This document shows, piece by piece, positions 1 through 5,703 of a stretch of 5,982 nt of DNA. This DNA is from Methylococcales bacterium (GTDB taxonomy: Bacteria; Pseudomonadota; Gammaproteobacteria; Methylococcales; Methylomonadaceae), in the NCBI GenBank assembly GCA_009692395.1, contig SHZG01000149.1, forward strand, positions 1-5,982. The letters run 5' to 3'. A program made the position numbers and the translations under genes. Each line of letters begins with the position of its first letter. Position 1 is the stretch's first letter. Below the pieces are notes generated by a model that was not told the origin of the DNA, made no database searches, and saw only the letters and a program-made list of their open reading frames with translations.

Positions 1-76
1 CCGTTGCATTGCGTCCTGACTTGCCAATCTGGGTACTTTTACAGAATGGACAGGTGATTTCTTGGTAGCAGCTCAT
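1..76 (-). CDS. IS1-type transposase, N-terminal zinc-finger part (cut by window edge)
   Basis: The minus strand from an ATG at 76-74 reads openly to the window edge, giving 25 residues that begin MSCYQEITCPFC and continue KSTQIGKSGRNAT. The CPxC pair, followed by a Lys/Ser/Gly/Asn-rich stretch, matches the start of InsA-like zinc-finger domains of IS1-family transposases, which usually continue with G-x-QRY and a second Cys pair. Those residues would lie beyond base 1, so the second Cys pair and the DDE catalytic domain cannot be seen. An in-frame stop lies about eight codons upstream of the ATG, which limits the start. Whether the element is intact cannot be judged. An unrelated short zinc-ribbon protein is the main alternative. 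Confidence 0.6.
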   Translation of the reverse strand, partial: MSCYQEITCPFCKSTQIGKSGRNAT

Positions 77-289
77 AAGGTCTTTTAGGTAAGTGTGATT
101 TTATTCTGCCCGTGATTTTAATCTATCATCACAGATTTAACCCACTACCGTGCTGGTTCACTAGCGGTTTGTGCCATTTTTTGCCATGTAACTGTTGTAT
201 TTAAAGTGCAATGCTACATTTTATCGTAGGCGTTATTTTGCAAGCCCACGTTATTTTCAATTTAATAAGAAACACTATTAGGATAATTT
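77..289. other. Non-coding region between the IS1-type end and the small exported protein gene
   Basis: No convincing reading frame is seen here. The region should contain the outer end of the IS1-type element and the leader of the gene at 290. An imperfect palindrome GCTGGTTCACTAGC at 152-165 could belong to the element's end, but the opposite end is outside the window, so a terminal repeat cannot be verified. A clear Shine-Dalgarno AGGA at 280-283 sits 6 bases before the ATG at 290. No promoter can be called with confidence. Confidence 0.4.
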
Positions 290-556
290 ATGAAAAAAAT
301 ATTAGGTGCATTCTCAATTGCCATGTTGATGTTAGTCAGCGCACAAGCATTTGCTACGCCCGAAGATGATCAAGCGTGGATTGCTCAATGTGAAAAAGAC
401 AATGCTAAAGAAGGTGCGCCCGCAGCCACTGTTACTAAGTATTGCAGTTGTATGAATGAAAAAATGAGTGAAAGTGAGACAAAATCAATTACTGAATGGG
501 AAAAAACTCATCAAGCAGAAGAACAAGCCTGTGACGCTGCTGCTGGTTGGAAATAA
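290..556 (+). CDS. Small exported protein with four cysteines, function unknown
   Basis: This 88-residue protein has a textbook Sec signal peptide: basic MKK, a hydrophobic core (residues 4-18) and an A-x-A-type cleavage region in SAQAFA, with cleavage probably after residue 22. The mature part is about 66 residues, acidic, and probably periplasmic. It has four Cys (34, 52, 54, 81), the middle two as a YCSCM motif, consistent with two disulfides formed after export. Tryptophans at 30, 70 and 87 suggest a small folded helical domain. The start is supported by AGGA six bases upstream. The gene stands alone and is followed by a strong terminator at 571-610. I do not recognise a characterised family. 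The CxC could bind a metal, but the sequence does not show this. Confidence 0.8.
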   Translation: MKKILGAFSIAMLMLVSAQAFATPEDDQAWIAQCEKDNAKEGAPAATVTKYCSCMNEKMSESETKSITEWEKTHQAEEQACDAAAGWK

Positions 557-570
557 ACAAATATAAGACG

Positions 571-610
571 AAAAAGCGCGGCTTAGCAAAGGCTAAGTCG
601 CGCTTTTTTT
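571..610 (+). terminator. Strong intrinsic terminator after the small exported protein gene
   Basis: A 12-bp stem (576-587 with 592-603, one G-T pair) closes an AAAG loop. It is preceded by five A and followed by seven T (604-610), 14 bases past the stop codon. The A-tract on the left means it could also terminate transcription arriving on the minus strand. Confidence 0.92.
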
Positions 611-696
611 GACTACCTCGCAAGTTTTGTATGTTTTTACTCCTCGCTGGACAAAAATTCTTAGCCTCAGCACTATGAATTACAGTACAACACCGC
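611..696. other. Non-coding spacer between terminator and MITE
   Basis: No gene is seen. The stretch GGACAAAAATTCTT near 649-662 resembles GGACAAAAATGTTCTT near 845-860 at the right end of the neighbouring MITE-like element, so it may be a decayed fragment of a second copy. The resemblance is short. Confidence 0.3.
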
Positions 697-703
697 TTAA
701 TAA
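697..703. repeat. Left copy of putative target-site duplication (TTAATAA)
   Basis: TTAATAA abuts the left inverted repeat of the MITE-like element and is repeated in direct orientation at 875-881, directly outside the right inverted repeat. A direct rather than inverted match fits duplication of host DNA on insertion, although the motif is AT-rich and nearly palindromic. Confidence 0.65.
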
Positions 704-874
704 CTGATGTTACGCATGAAAAAGCCATAGTCCACGAAAAGCACAAAAGGCACGAAAAAATCAAAGCGAATGTGTCTTGTCCACGCGTTAAGTCATACAC
801 ATTATTATTTTTTTAGTCTTTTTCGTGCTTTTCGTGTCTTTCGTGGACAAAAATGTTCTTGTGCGTAACATCAG
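704..874. mobile_element. MITE-like non-autonomous element, 171 bp, with TIRs and flanking 7-bp direct repeat
   Basis: The ends are perfect 13-bp inverted repeats: CTGATGTTACGCA at 704-716 and TGCGTAACATCAG at 862-874. Immediately outside lies the direct repeat TTAATAA (697-703 and 875-881), as expected for a target-site duplication. Inside is a second, imperfect inverted repeat (about 730-760 with 819-848) built from short CACGAAAAG-like units. There is no credible gene inside. Together these features fit a miniature inverted-repeat transposable element moved by a transposase encoded elsewhere, whose family I cannot name. It lies just upstream of the QEGLA-protein gene and may have displaced or altered that gene's original promoter region. 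Confidence 0.8.
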
Positions 875-881
875 TTAATAA
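875..881. repeat. Right copy of putative target-site duplication (TTAATAA)
   Basis: This is an exact direct repeat of 697-703, flanking the right end of the MITE-like element. The bases beyond each copy do not match, so the duplication is seven bases long. Confidence 0.65.
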
Positions 882-918
882 TGTATTCTGAAAAGCGTTG
901 ACATATCAACTTGCTAAT

Positions 919-922
919 GGAG
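919..922 (+). promoter_or_regulatory. Shine-Dalgarno site that fixes the start of the QEGLA-motif gene
   Basis: GGAG ends nine bases before ATG 932. The in-frame TTG 911 and ATG 917 upstream lack any comparable site, and GGAG would lie inside their coding sequence, so 932 is the best start. Confidence 0.7.
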
Positions 923-931
923 TACACACTT

Positions 932-2224
932 ATGCGCCAAAAAATCATCAATCCCTCAACTTATTTAATCGAAGTTAAAACTCTTTCAGATCGTATCGTT
1001 GCTGCCCAGCAACCGATTCGTATTTTGGATGCAGTGAAATGGGATGACAGTATCAAACAAGCGTTTTTTGATAGCCATTGTAAAAAACCACCCATTGTCA
1101 CCGCTGATTATTATAAAAATCGTCCCTTAGGCTTTGACCCCTCTGAAAAGAAACAAGAATTTCATCAAATCGAGCGTGACTTAGTGCGTAAACTGGGGCA
1201 ACTTAATCCGCTCAGCGTCATCATGCGCCGTATGTGTCGAGAATATAAAGACGTGGTGAATATGTTAGATACGCGTGGCACGCCAACGTTTTCCAACATA
1301 TCGCAAGAATTATATGGCTCATCGGAAGACGTATTTCACGTCGGCGACCCGTCTATTGCCGCCTTAGGTAGCATGATGGAAGAAACGCTATCACAACTGG
1401 TGCAACTGGATTGTTTAGCCGAAGAACCCAAAACCATCAATGCCAGTGATGCCGTTGCTATTTTGAATGAGCGCATACAAACGATCTTTCCAGATGAAGG
1501 CTTACGCGCCATGATTAGTGATGGCATTATTGCCGATGCGGCGGCAGGGACTGATTACGTTAAATTACGCGCCGATGCTTTATTTAATGCGCGAGATTTG
1601 CGAATGCTAGAAGTGCATGAAGTATGGGTACATTTAGGCACAACACTCAACGGCTTAGAGCAACCGTACTGCACCTTTTTGGGTAAAGGCGCACCTTCCG
1701 CAACCGTTACACAAGAAGGCTTAGCCGTCTTAATGGAAATTTTAACCCTCAGCTCAACACCCAATCGCCTCATGCGCTTAATTGACCGCGTTCGCGCCAT
1801 CACCCTCGCCGAACAAGGCGCGGATTTTATGGATATATTCGCCTTTTTCAGCGACAAAGGGCGCGACCAAGAAGACAGTTACACACTCAGTAGCCGCGTA
1901 TTTAGAGGCAGCATATCCGATGGAATGCCGTTCACCAAAGATTTAACCTATATCAAAGGCCTTGTATTAACTTACAACTTCATGCGCTTAGCGGTTTACA
2001 AAGGCAAACCCGACCGTATTCCGTTGCTATTTTGTGGCAAAACCATGATTGAAGACATGAAAGTGCTAGCGGATTTAGTCGAAGAAGGCACAGTCTCCGC
2101 CCCCCGTTTTCTCCCGCCCCCTTTTCAGGATTTAATGGGGTTATCCACTTGGGTGAGCTTTAGCCGCTTTATGTCATCATTAAATTTTCGGCAATTGGAA
2201 CAGGATTACGCCAATATTTTGTAA
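932..2224 (+). CDS. DUF1704 / QEGLA-motif putative zinc metallopeptidase
   Basis: Starting at ATG 932 the protein has 430 residues, close to the usual length of this bacterial family (NCBI: flavohemoglobin expression-modulating QEGLA motif protein). Diagnostic motifs are HEVWVH at residues 229-234 (HExxxH zinc-binding pattern) and the QEGLA motif at 261-265, whose Glu is the expected third zinc ligand. Conserved-looking RVFRG (322-326) and FTKD (334-337) segments follow. No signal peptide or membrane segment is visible, so it is probably cytoplasmic. The eukaryotic relative MATCAP is a tubulin tyrosine carboxypeptidase; the bacterial substrate is not known to me, so peptidase activity is inferred from the motifs. 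An in-frame TTG at 911 would add seven residues but has a poor ribosome site. The gene is monocistronic, between a MITE and a terminator. Confidence 0.88.
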   Translation: MRQKIINPSTYLIEVKTLSDRIVAAQQPIRILDAVKWDDSIKQAFFDSHCKKPPIVTADYYKNRPLGFDPSEKKQEFHQIERDLVRKLGQLNPLSVIMRRMCREYKDVVNMLDTRGTPTFSNISQELYGSSEDVFHVGDPSIAALGSMMEETLSQLVQLDCLAEEPKTINASDAVAILNERIQTIFPDEGLRAMISDGIIADAAAGTDYVKLRADALFNARDLRMLEVHEVWVHLGTTLNGLEQPYCTFLGKGAPSATVTQEGLAVLMEILTLSSTPNRLMRLIDRVRAITLAEQGADFMDIFAFFSDKGRDQEDSYTLSSRVFRGSISDGMPFTKDLTYIKGLVLTYNFMRLAVYKGKPDRIPLLFCGKTMIEDMKVLADLVEEGTVSAPRFLPPPFQDLMGLSTWVSFSRFMSSLNFRQLEQDYANIL

Positions 2225-2261
2225 TCGACTACAGCGTTCGTAGTACATCGAGAAGTGTATG

Positions 2262-2304
2262 AAAACCAATCCGTTCTTGCTCTAAACGAATGGATTGGCT
2301 TTTT
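2262..2304 (+). terminator. Intrinsic terminator after the QEGLA-motif gene
   Basis: An 11-bp stem (2266-2276 with 2288-2298, one G-T pair; arms begin CCAATCC and end GGATTGG) has an 11-base loop. Four A precede it and five T follow at 2300-2304. It lies about 40 bases past the stop codon at 2222-2224. Confidence 0.85.
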
Positions 2305-2496
2305 CACTATTGAAACACACACTGTTCGTCAATCGTAAGATTTTCTGGAGTCGCCACTCTATCACCCATAAATTTTGAACAGCATCCAAAACCGTTGAGT
2401 TTCAGGCAGAATGCTATTCAACAATTCAGATAATAAACCTTAATGGGTTTCGATAAAAAACTACGCTACCCCGCTTTTATCACAATCTTTATCTCT
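2305..2496. other. Intergenic region downstream of hicB, possible gene remnants, no gene called
   Basis: Nothing here supports a complete gene. On the minus strand short open stretches exist, for example about 24 codons ending with a stop at 2362-2364, but none has a start with a ribosome site or a recognisable domain. In particular no HicA toxin, with its conserved GSHxxY/H-type motif, is seen downstream of hicB. No clear terminator for hicB is seen. Confidence 0.4.
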
Positions 2497-2679
2497 TTAT
2501 ATGTTTCGCGCCAGTTCAATATCTTCCAAGTCCATAGAAAGACAGGCTTCAAACGCTTCATAGAGATTGGTTAAAAGCTCTTCAATAGTCTCTCCTTGCG
2601 TTGCACACCCTTGAATAGCAGGGACTTCTGCCCAAAACCCGCCTTCTTCAGCAGGATGAATAATAACTGTTAATTTCAT
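2497..2679 (-). CDS. hicB: HicB-family antitoxin, short form, apparently without its toxin
   Basis: The 60-residue product follows the HicB-like pattern: a first beta strand MKLTVIIHP, the EEGGFWAEVP turn and second strand, a GCATQGET segment, then a helix (about residues 31-48) and an acidic tail. In HicAB systems this partial RNase H-like fold binds and neutralises HicA, an mRNA-cleaving toxin. The C-terminal ribbon-helix-helix or HTH DNA-binding domain of longer HicB proteins is absent, since the protein stops after ELARNI. The start is supported by AAGGT at 2691-2687, seven bases upstream. No hicA-like frame is seen within about 190 bases on either side, so this is a solitary antitoxin or the remnant of a pair. 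Solitary HicB-like proteins are common, so it may still be functional. Confidence 0.82.
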   Translation of the reverse strand: MKLTVIIHPAEEGGFWAEVPAIQGCATQGETIEELLTNLYEAFEACLSMDLEDIELARNI

Positions 2680-2762
2680 ATTTTTTACCTTATCGTAGAG
2701 TCAAGTAGAGTACGCTGTGCATACCGTTAAATCTAATTTTTCATCACTCATAAAAAATCGCT

Positions 2763-2791
2763 ATTATTCTGGGCAACCTATTGTTTTACAA
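2763..2791 (-). promoter_or_regulatory. Candidate sigma-70 promoter for hicB
   Basis: On the minus strand TTGTAA (2791-2786) and AATAAT (2768-2763) are separated by 17 bases, a fair match to -35 and -10 boxes. Transcription would start near 2756 and leave a leader of about 77 bases before hicB. It is an AT-rich region, so a chance match is possible. Confidence 0.3.
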
Positions 2792-2839
2792 TTCAATTGC
2801 GTTAATGCCTGCCACTTGAGTTAGCCACTAAACGCAAAA

Positions 2840-2870
2840 GACCTGCGAGGTTTTGAAAACCTCGCAGGTC
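2840..2870. repeat. Perfect 15-bp palindrome, probable terminator of rhlE
   Basis: GACCTGCGAGGTTTT (2840-2854) and its exact reverse complement (2856-2870) flank one central base. It begins 14 bases past the rhlE stop codon, and on the minus strand the stem is followed by TTTT, so it can serve as an intrinsic terminator for rhlE. Highly similar ACCTGCGAGG palindromes recur between genes in many bacteria, so it may equally be a dispersed repeat that landed there. Confidence 0.75.
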
Positions 2871-2884
2871 GTATTCACTAATAA

Positions 2885-4249
2885 CTAGCGTGATCTACTC
2901 GGCTTGCTAGGTTTACTAGAATCGCGGCGGCTATCGCTGGGTTTACTGGGTTTGCCCGTATCGCGTCTATTGTCATTGGATTTACTGGATGGTTTACCCG
3001 CGCCGCGTTTGCTGTCCTTCGCGTTGGTTTTGTCTTTCGTATGGCGAAAATCTTTCTTGCCTGTGTCTTTATGTGGCGCGTTCTTTTTCGGTGCATCGAC
3101 GACTTTAAGCGACACAGGTTCATAACCTGTATCAGCAATACGCGGAATTTGGCGTTTCAATAATTTCTCAATTTCCACCAATAAATACGCATCTTCTGGG
3201 CAGACTAAAGAAACTGCCGCGCCTGATAGCCCTGCGCGTCCTGTGCGTCCGATACGGTGAATATAATCTTCTGCCACTTGCGGCAAATCAAAATTAATAA
3301 CGTGCGGTAAATTATCAATATCCAAACCGCGTGAGGCGACATCGGTGGCGACTAATACCTGTACTTTACCCGTTTTGAAATACTCTAGGGCTTTGTTACG
3401 CGCTCCTTGGGTTTTATCACCGTGTAAAGCGACGGTGCGTATGCCGTCTTCTATCAATTGTTTTTCTAAACGGTCTGCGCCGTGTTTAGTACGCACGAAT
3501 ACCAACACCTGTTGCCAATTATTACTGCCAATTAAATAGGAAATTAACTCGCGTTTGTATTCCTTGCCGATGCCATAGATTATTTCTGATACGTTATCAG
3601 CGGTGGCATTTTGTTTAGCAACGGCAACTTCGACGGGATTATTGAGCAACTGCGCGGCGAGAGCTTTAACACCATTCGGCACAGTGGCAGAAAATAACAG
3701 TGTTTGCCGTTGTTTAGGTAACAAGCCCATCAATTGTTTAATGTCAGGCAAAAAGCCCATGTCTAACATTCGGTCGGCTTCGTCTAAGACCAAAATTTCC
3801 ACGTTGGATAGATTAACGGCACGTTGGTTGACGTGATCGAGTAAGCGTCCTGTGGTGGCGATGATGATGTCACAACCACGACGTAGTTGGCGGGTTTGCA
3901 TTCCGATACTTGCACCACCGACGATTAATTCAGCGTGTAGCGGTGAGTTCGCGCCGTAAGTCTGCACGCTTTCATACACTTGCGCGGCAAGTTCGCGGGT
4001 GGGTACTAAAATCAAGGCTCGCACACGGCGTGGTGTTTGTTGTGGGTTGAAGGTTTCCGTGAGTTTTTGTAATAACGGCAGGGTGAAACTGGCAGTTTTA
4101 CCCGTGCCTGTTTGCGCTCCTGCCAGTACGTCTTTACCCGCTAAGATTAACGGTATCGCTTGTTCCTGCACAGGCGTGGGCGTGGTATAGCCTTGTTCGG
4201 CTATGGTTTTTAGTAGGGTTTCGGATAAGCCGAGTTTGTTGAAGGTCAT
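2885..4249 (-). CDS. rhlE: RhlE-type DEAD-box ATP-dependent RNA helicase
   Basis: From ATG 4249 the protein has 454 residues and all the core motifs: Q motif with TPTPVQ (23-28), motif I AQTGTGKT (45-52), Ia PTRELA (83-88), GG (111-112), Ib TTGRL (132-136; usually TPGRL), II DEAD (156-159), III SAT (187-189), V ATDVASRGLDI (301-311) and VI HRIGRTGR (331-338). It unwinds short RNA duplexes using ATP; RhlE proteins act in ribosome assembly and RNA turnover in the cytoplasm. The last 65 or so residues form a basic, Lys/Arg/Ser/Asp/Pro-rich, probably disordered tail with tandem RRDxxKPSKPS units (428-438 and 441-451), likely an RNA-binding extension. The frame is open upstream to a GTG at 4315, but that extension reads through a REP element and is not family-like, so 4249 is preferred. 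There is no strong ribosome site. rhlE lies downstream of the HNH gene, with REP1 in the gap. Confidence 0.95.
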   Translation of the reverse strand: MTFNKLGLSETLLKTIAEQGYTTPTPVQEQAIPLILAGKDVLAGAQTGTGKTASFTLPLLQKLTETFNPQQTPRRVRALILVPTRELAAQVYESVQTYGANSPLHAELIVGGASIGMQTRQLRRGCDIIIATTGRLLDHVNQRAVNLSNVEILVLDEADRMLDMGFLPDIKQLMGLLPKQRQTLLFSATVPNGVKALAAQLLNNPVEVAVAKQNATADNVSEIIYGIGKEYKRELISYLIGSNNWQQVLVFVRTKHGADRLEKQLIEDGIRTVALHGDKTQGARNKALEYFKTGKVQVLVATDVASRGLDIDNLPHVINFDLPQVAEDYIHRIGRTGRAGLSGAAVSLVCPEDAYLLVEIEKLLKRQIPRIADTGYEPVSLKVVDAPKKNAPHKDTGKKDFRHTKDKTNAKDSKRGAGKPSSKSNDNRRDTGKPSKPSDSRRDSSKPSKPSRSR

Positions 4250-4286
4250 AAGTGATTTTGTGTGGGTGGTTGAGTGTGTGTTGTAT

Positions 4287-4333
4287 GGCGCGGCGCGCCG
4301 AGACTGCATTCCCACGCGGCGCGTGGGAACGAG
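4287..4333 (+). repeat. REP element, copy 1 (two hairpins, 47 bp)
   Basis: Hairpin A GGCGCGGCGCGCC (4287-4299) is 6 bp with a one-base centre. A 9-base spacer follows, then hairpin B (4309-4318 with 4320-4329) with arms TTCCCACGCG and CGCGTGGGAA, 10 bp perfect, and a terminal CGAG. It lies between the HNH gene and rhlE, only 6 bases past the HNH stop and 37 bases before the rhlE start. It may act on read-through or RNA decay between them. Confidence 0.92.
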
Positions 4334-4339
4334 ATAACG

Positions 4340-5053
4340 CTAATCCGACTTACTCAGCGTAACTACATAGTCCATTATCGGCTTATTACCTCGTTCAGAG
4401 TTGCAATGTAAACACGCAGTGATAAGATTTTGAAATGAGTTATCACCACTTTTTGATACTGGCTGAATATGGTCGAGAGTAGCACTAAAGCGTGTTAATT
4501 GTTTATTACAGTAATGGCATTTATAGCCATCTCGTTCAAATACTTTTAATCTGTTCTCGGCGATATTGTAGAAGTCTAGCTCTATTTCAAGATTAATTGA
4601 TTGTTCTTCGGCGAATACTTGAGCTTTCATTTGTTCTTTACAAAGATGAATTTCATCTAGAATGCAGATTTTGTACAGTGTACCGCTTCTTGTGGTATCA
4701 CCAGAGAGTGATAGAACTTCTTTTTCTATCAAAGATTCAAGAGTTACTTGTATTGTGCGATAGCTTATATTGTCTGATTTTCCGCTTGCAGATTTTGCAA
4801 TCGAACTCATTCCTCGTGTGCTTGCGTGGGTATATTGCTCCCCAGTTTTTACAATGGATTTATTAAAAAGATACCAGTAAACCGCAATTTCATACGGTGT
4901 TAATAGCGGATGAAGAAAATCAACAATTGATGAAACAATGCTGGGTAATTCTAATGCACTGAAATTCTTTGAAAACTCTTTTTCTTGGTCATTTTTTAAA
5001 TCTTCTTCGAGTGTAGAAAGTAATTCTCTAATCTGGTCTATTTTTTCATTCAT
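4340..5053 (-). CDS. HNH endonuclease with an N-terminal helical and winged-helix-like region
   Basis: This is a 237-residue protein. Residues 1-30 are strongly charged and could form a short coiled coil. Residues about 50-135 alternate helices and a beta hairpin (LTPYEIAVYWYLF, then a polar helix, TIQVTLESLIEKEVL, then SGTLYKICIL), resembling a winged helix-turn-helix as in plasmid or phage replication and regulatory proteins; this is inferred from pattern only. Residues 168-225 are an HNH nuclease: RDGYKCHYC with Cys 179 and 182, LDHI with catalytic His 195, Asn 209, and ACLHCN with Cys 214, 217 and Asn 218. The four Cys should hold a structural zinc. It should cut DNA; the target is unknown. 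The gene looks more AT-rich than rhlE and sits between two inverted REP copies, suggesting acquisition. The ribosome site at ATG 5053 is weak. It could be phage-derived or a restriction-type nuclease. Confidence 0.85.
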   Translation of the reverse strand: MNEKIDQIRELLSTLEEDLKNDQEKEFSKNFSALELPSIVSSIVDFLHPLLTPYEIAVYWYLFNKSIVKTGEQYTHASTRGMSSIAKSASGKSDNISYRTIQVTLESLIEKEVLSLSGDTTRSGTLYKICILDEIHLCKEQMKAQVFAEEQSINLEIELDFYNIAENRLKVFERDGYKCHYCNKQLTRFSATLDHIQPVSKSGDNSFQNLITACLHCNSERGNKPIMDYVVTLSKSD

Positions 5054-5085
5054 AGGATTTATTACTTATTTTTCATCGTTATTTT

Positions 5086-5132
5086 CTCGTTCCCACGCGC
5101 CGCGTGGGAATGTAGTCTAGGCGCGCCGCGCC
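5086..5132 (-). repeat. REP element, copy 2 (inverted relative to copies 1 and 3)
   Basis: This is the same 47-bp two-hairpin unit in reverse orientation: CTCG, the 10-bp hairpin at 5090-5110, a 9-base spacer, then GGCGCGCCGCGCC at 5120-5132. The hairpin arms are identical to copies 1 and 3; only the spacer varies. It fills the gap between RAYT stop (15 bases away) and the HNH start (32 bases away). Confidence 0.92.
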
Positions 5133-5146
5133 ACACATCCATCAAC

Positions 5147-5680
5147 CTACCAATCCATAAAAACAGGCATCAACCCCTCCAAGCCCTCGTAGTTCCTAGC
5201 ACTAGAATACCGCCAATGCTCAGGCTTATCGACATACCCCCGTTTCACAGGATTAAAATGGATGTAGTCCAACTTCTGCCGCAACATTTCTGTATTTTGA
5301 ATAAGCTGAGGGTGTGAACCTTCTTCCCAGCATTGATATTCCCGATCCAATTTATGCGCCTTGCGAAAAAACGCCATTTGTTTCAACACCCGTTCAGCGT
5401 GGCATTCTTTCAAATAATCAATCAACTGTCTTGCGGTGTAGGATTTAAACAGCGGCAATTCAGCCAGTAAGTCGTCTGCTTGCACAACTAAATGCAGGTG
5501 ATTTTCTAGGATGACATAGCCGTAAACTGTCCAGCCATTGTGTTGTTGTCGGTATTGTAACGCATTGAGAATAATATCAACGGTTTGCGGACGTGTGAAC
5601 ACGGGTATCAAGTTGATGATGGTGCAGGTAAGAAAATGTGGGGCTTGAGTTTCGCGGATTGAATAGCGGCTGCGTCCCAT
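5147..5680 (-). CDS. REP-associated tyrosine transposase (RAYT, Y1/HUH family)
   Basis: The 177-residue product is a full-length Y1-type single-domain transposase of the IS200/IS605 superfamily, RAYT branch. The HUH motif is in ENHLHLVVQ (His 61 and His 63). The likely catalytic tyrosine is Tyr 81 in FKSYTARQ, assigned by position and not by alignment. The WEEGSHPQLI segment (118-127 region), YIHFNPVKRGYV (139-150) and WRYSSARNY (156-164) are typical of this branch. Such enzymes nick single-stranded DNA at REP hairpins and are thought to spread REPs. The gene lies exactly between two REPs in opposite orientation, 23 bases before its start and 14 bases after its stop. The start at 5680 is supported by AAGGA at 5693-5689. 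No truncation or frameshift is seen. Confidence 0.93.
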   Translation of the reverse strand: MGRSRYSIRETQAPHFLTCTIINLIPVFTRPQTVDIILNALQYRQQHNGWTVYGYVILENHLHLVVQADDLLAELPLFKSYTARQLIDYLKECHAERVLKQMAFFRKAHKLDREYQCWEEGSHPQLIQNTEMLRQKLDYIHFNPVKRGYVDKPEHWRYSSARNYEGLEGLMPVFMDW

Positions 5681-5688
5681 GTGGTTGT

Positions 5689-5693
5689 TCCTT
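5689..5693 (-). promoter_or_regulatory. Shine-Dalgarno site of the RAYT gene
   Basis: AAGGA on the minus strand lies eight bases upstream of ATG 5680 and confirms that start. It sits just inside REP copy 3, so translation signals and the REP are closely packed. Confidence 0.7.
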
Positions 5694-5703
5694 GGTGATG
5701 GAT

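Noticed and set aside
489..800. 103-residue minus-strand frame
   Set aside because: It runs antisense through the end of the exported protein gene, the terminator and half of the MITE, with no recognisable domain.
898..926. TTGACA at 898-903 as a promoter for the QEGLA gene
   Set aside because: A perfect -35-like box, but no -10 box at the right distance and the start codon would fall too close.
911..931. Upstream TTG/ATG starts for the QEGLA gene
   Set aside because: No ribosome site precedes them, whereas GGAG precedes ATG 932 at proper spacing.
2362..2436. About 24 codons on the minus strand (SELLNSILPETQRF and on)
   Set aside because: It looks protein-like but has a stop immediately upstream, no start, and no family I can name.
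2701..2751. Seventeen-codon minus-strand frame MSDEKLDL upstream of hicB
   Set aside because: No ribosome site and too short; it is probably part of the hicB leader.
2878..3138. Minus-strand frame overlapping the rhlE tail
   Set aside because: A shadow of the repetitive rhlE tail in another frame; its Arg/Asn/Ala-rich composition reflects the repeat.
4250..4315. N-terminal extension of rhlE to a GTG at 4315
   Set aside because: The extra 22 residues are encoded by REP sequence and spacer, have no resemblance to RhlE starts, and the family start MTFxxLGL fits ATG 4249.
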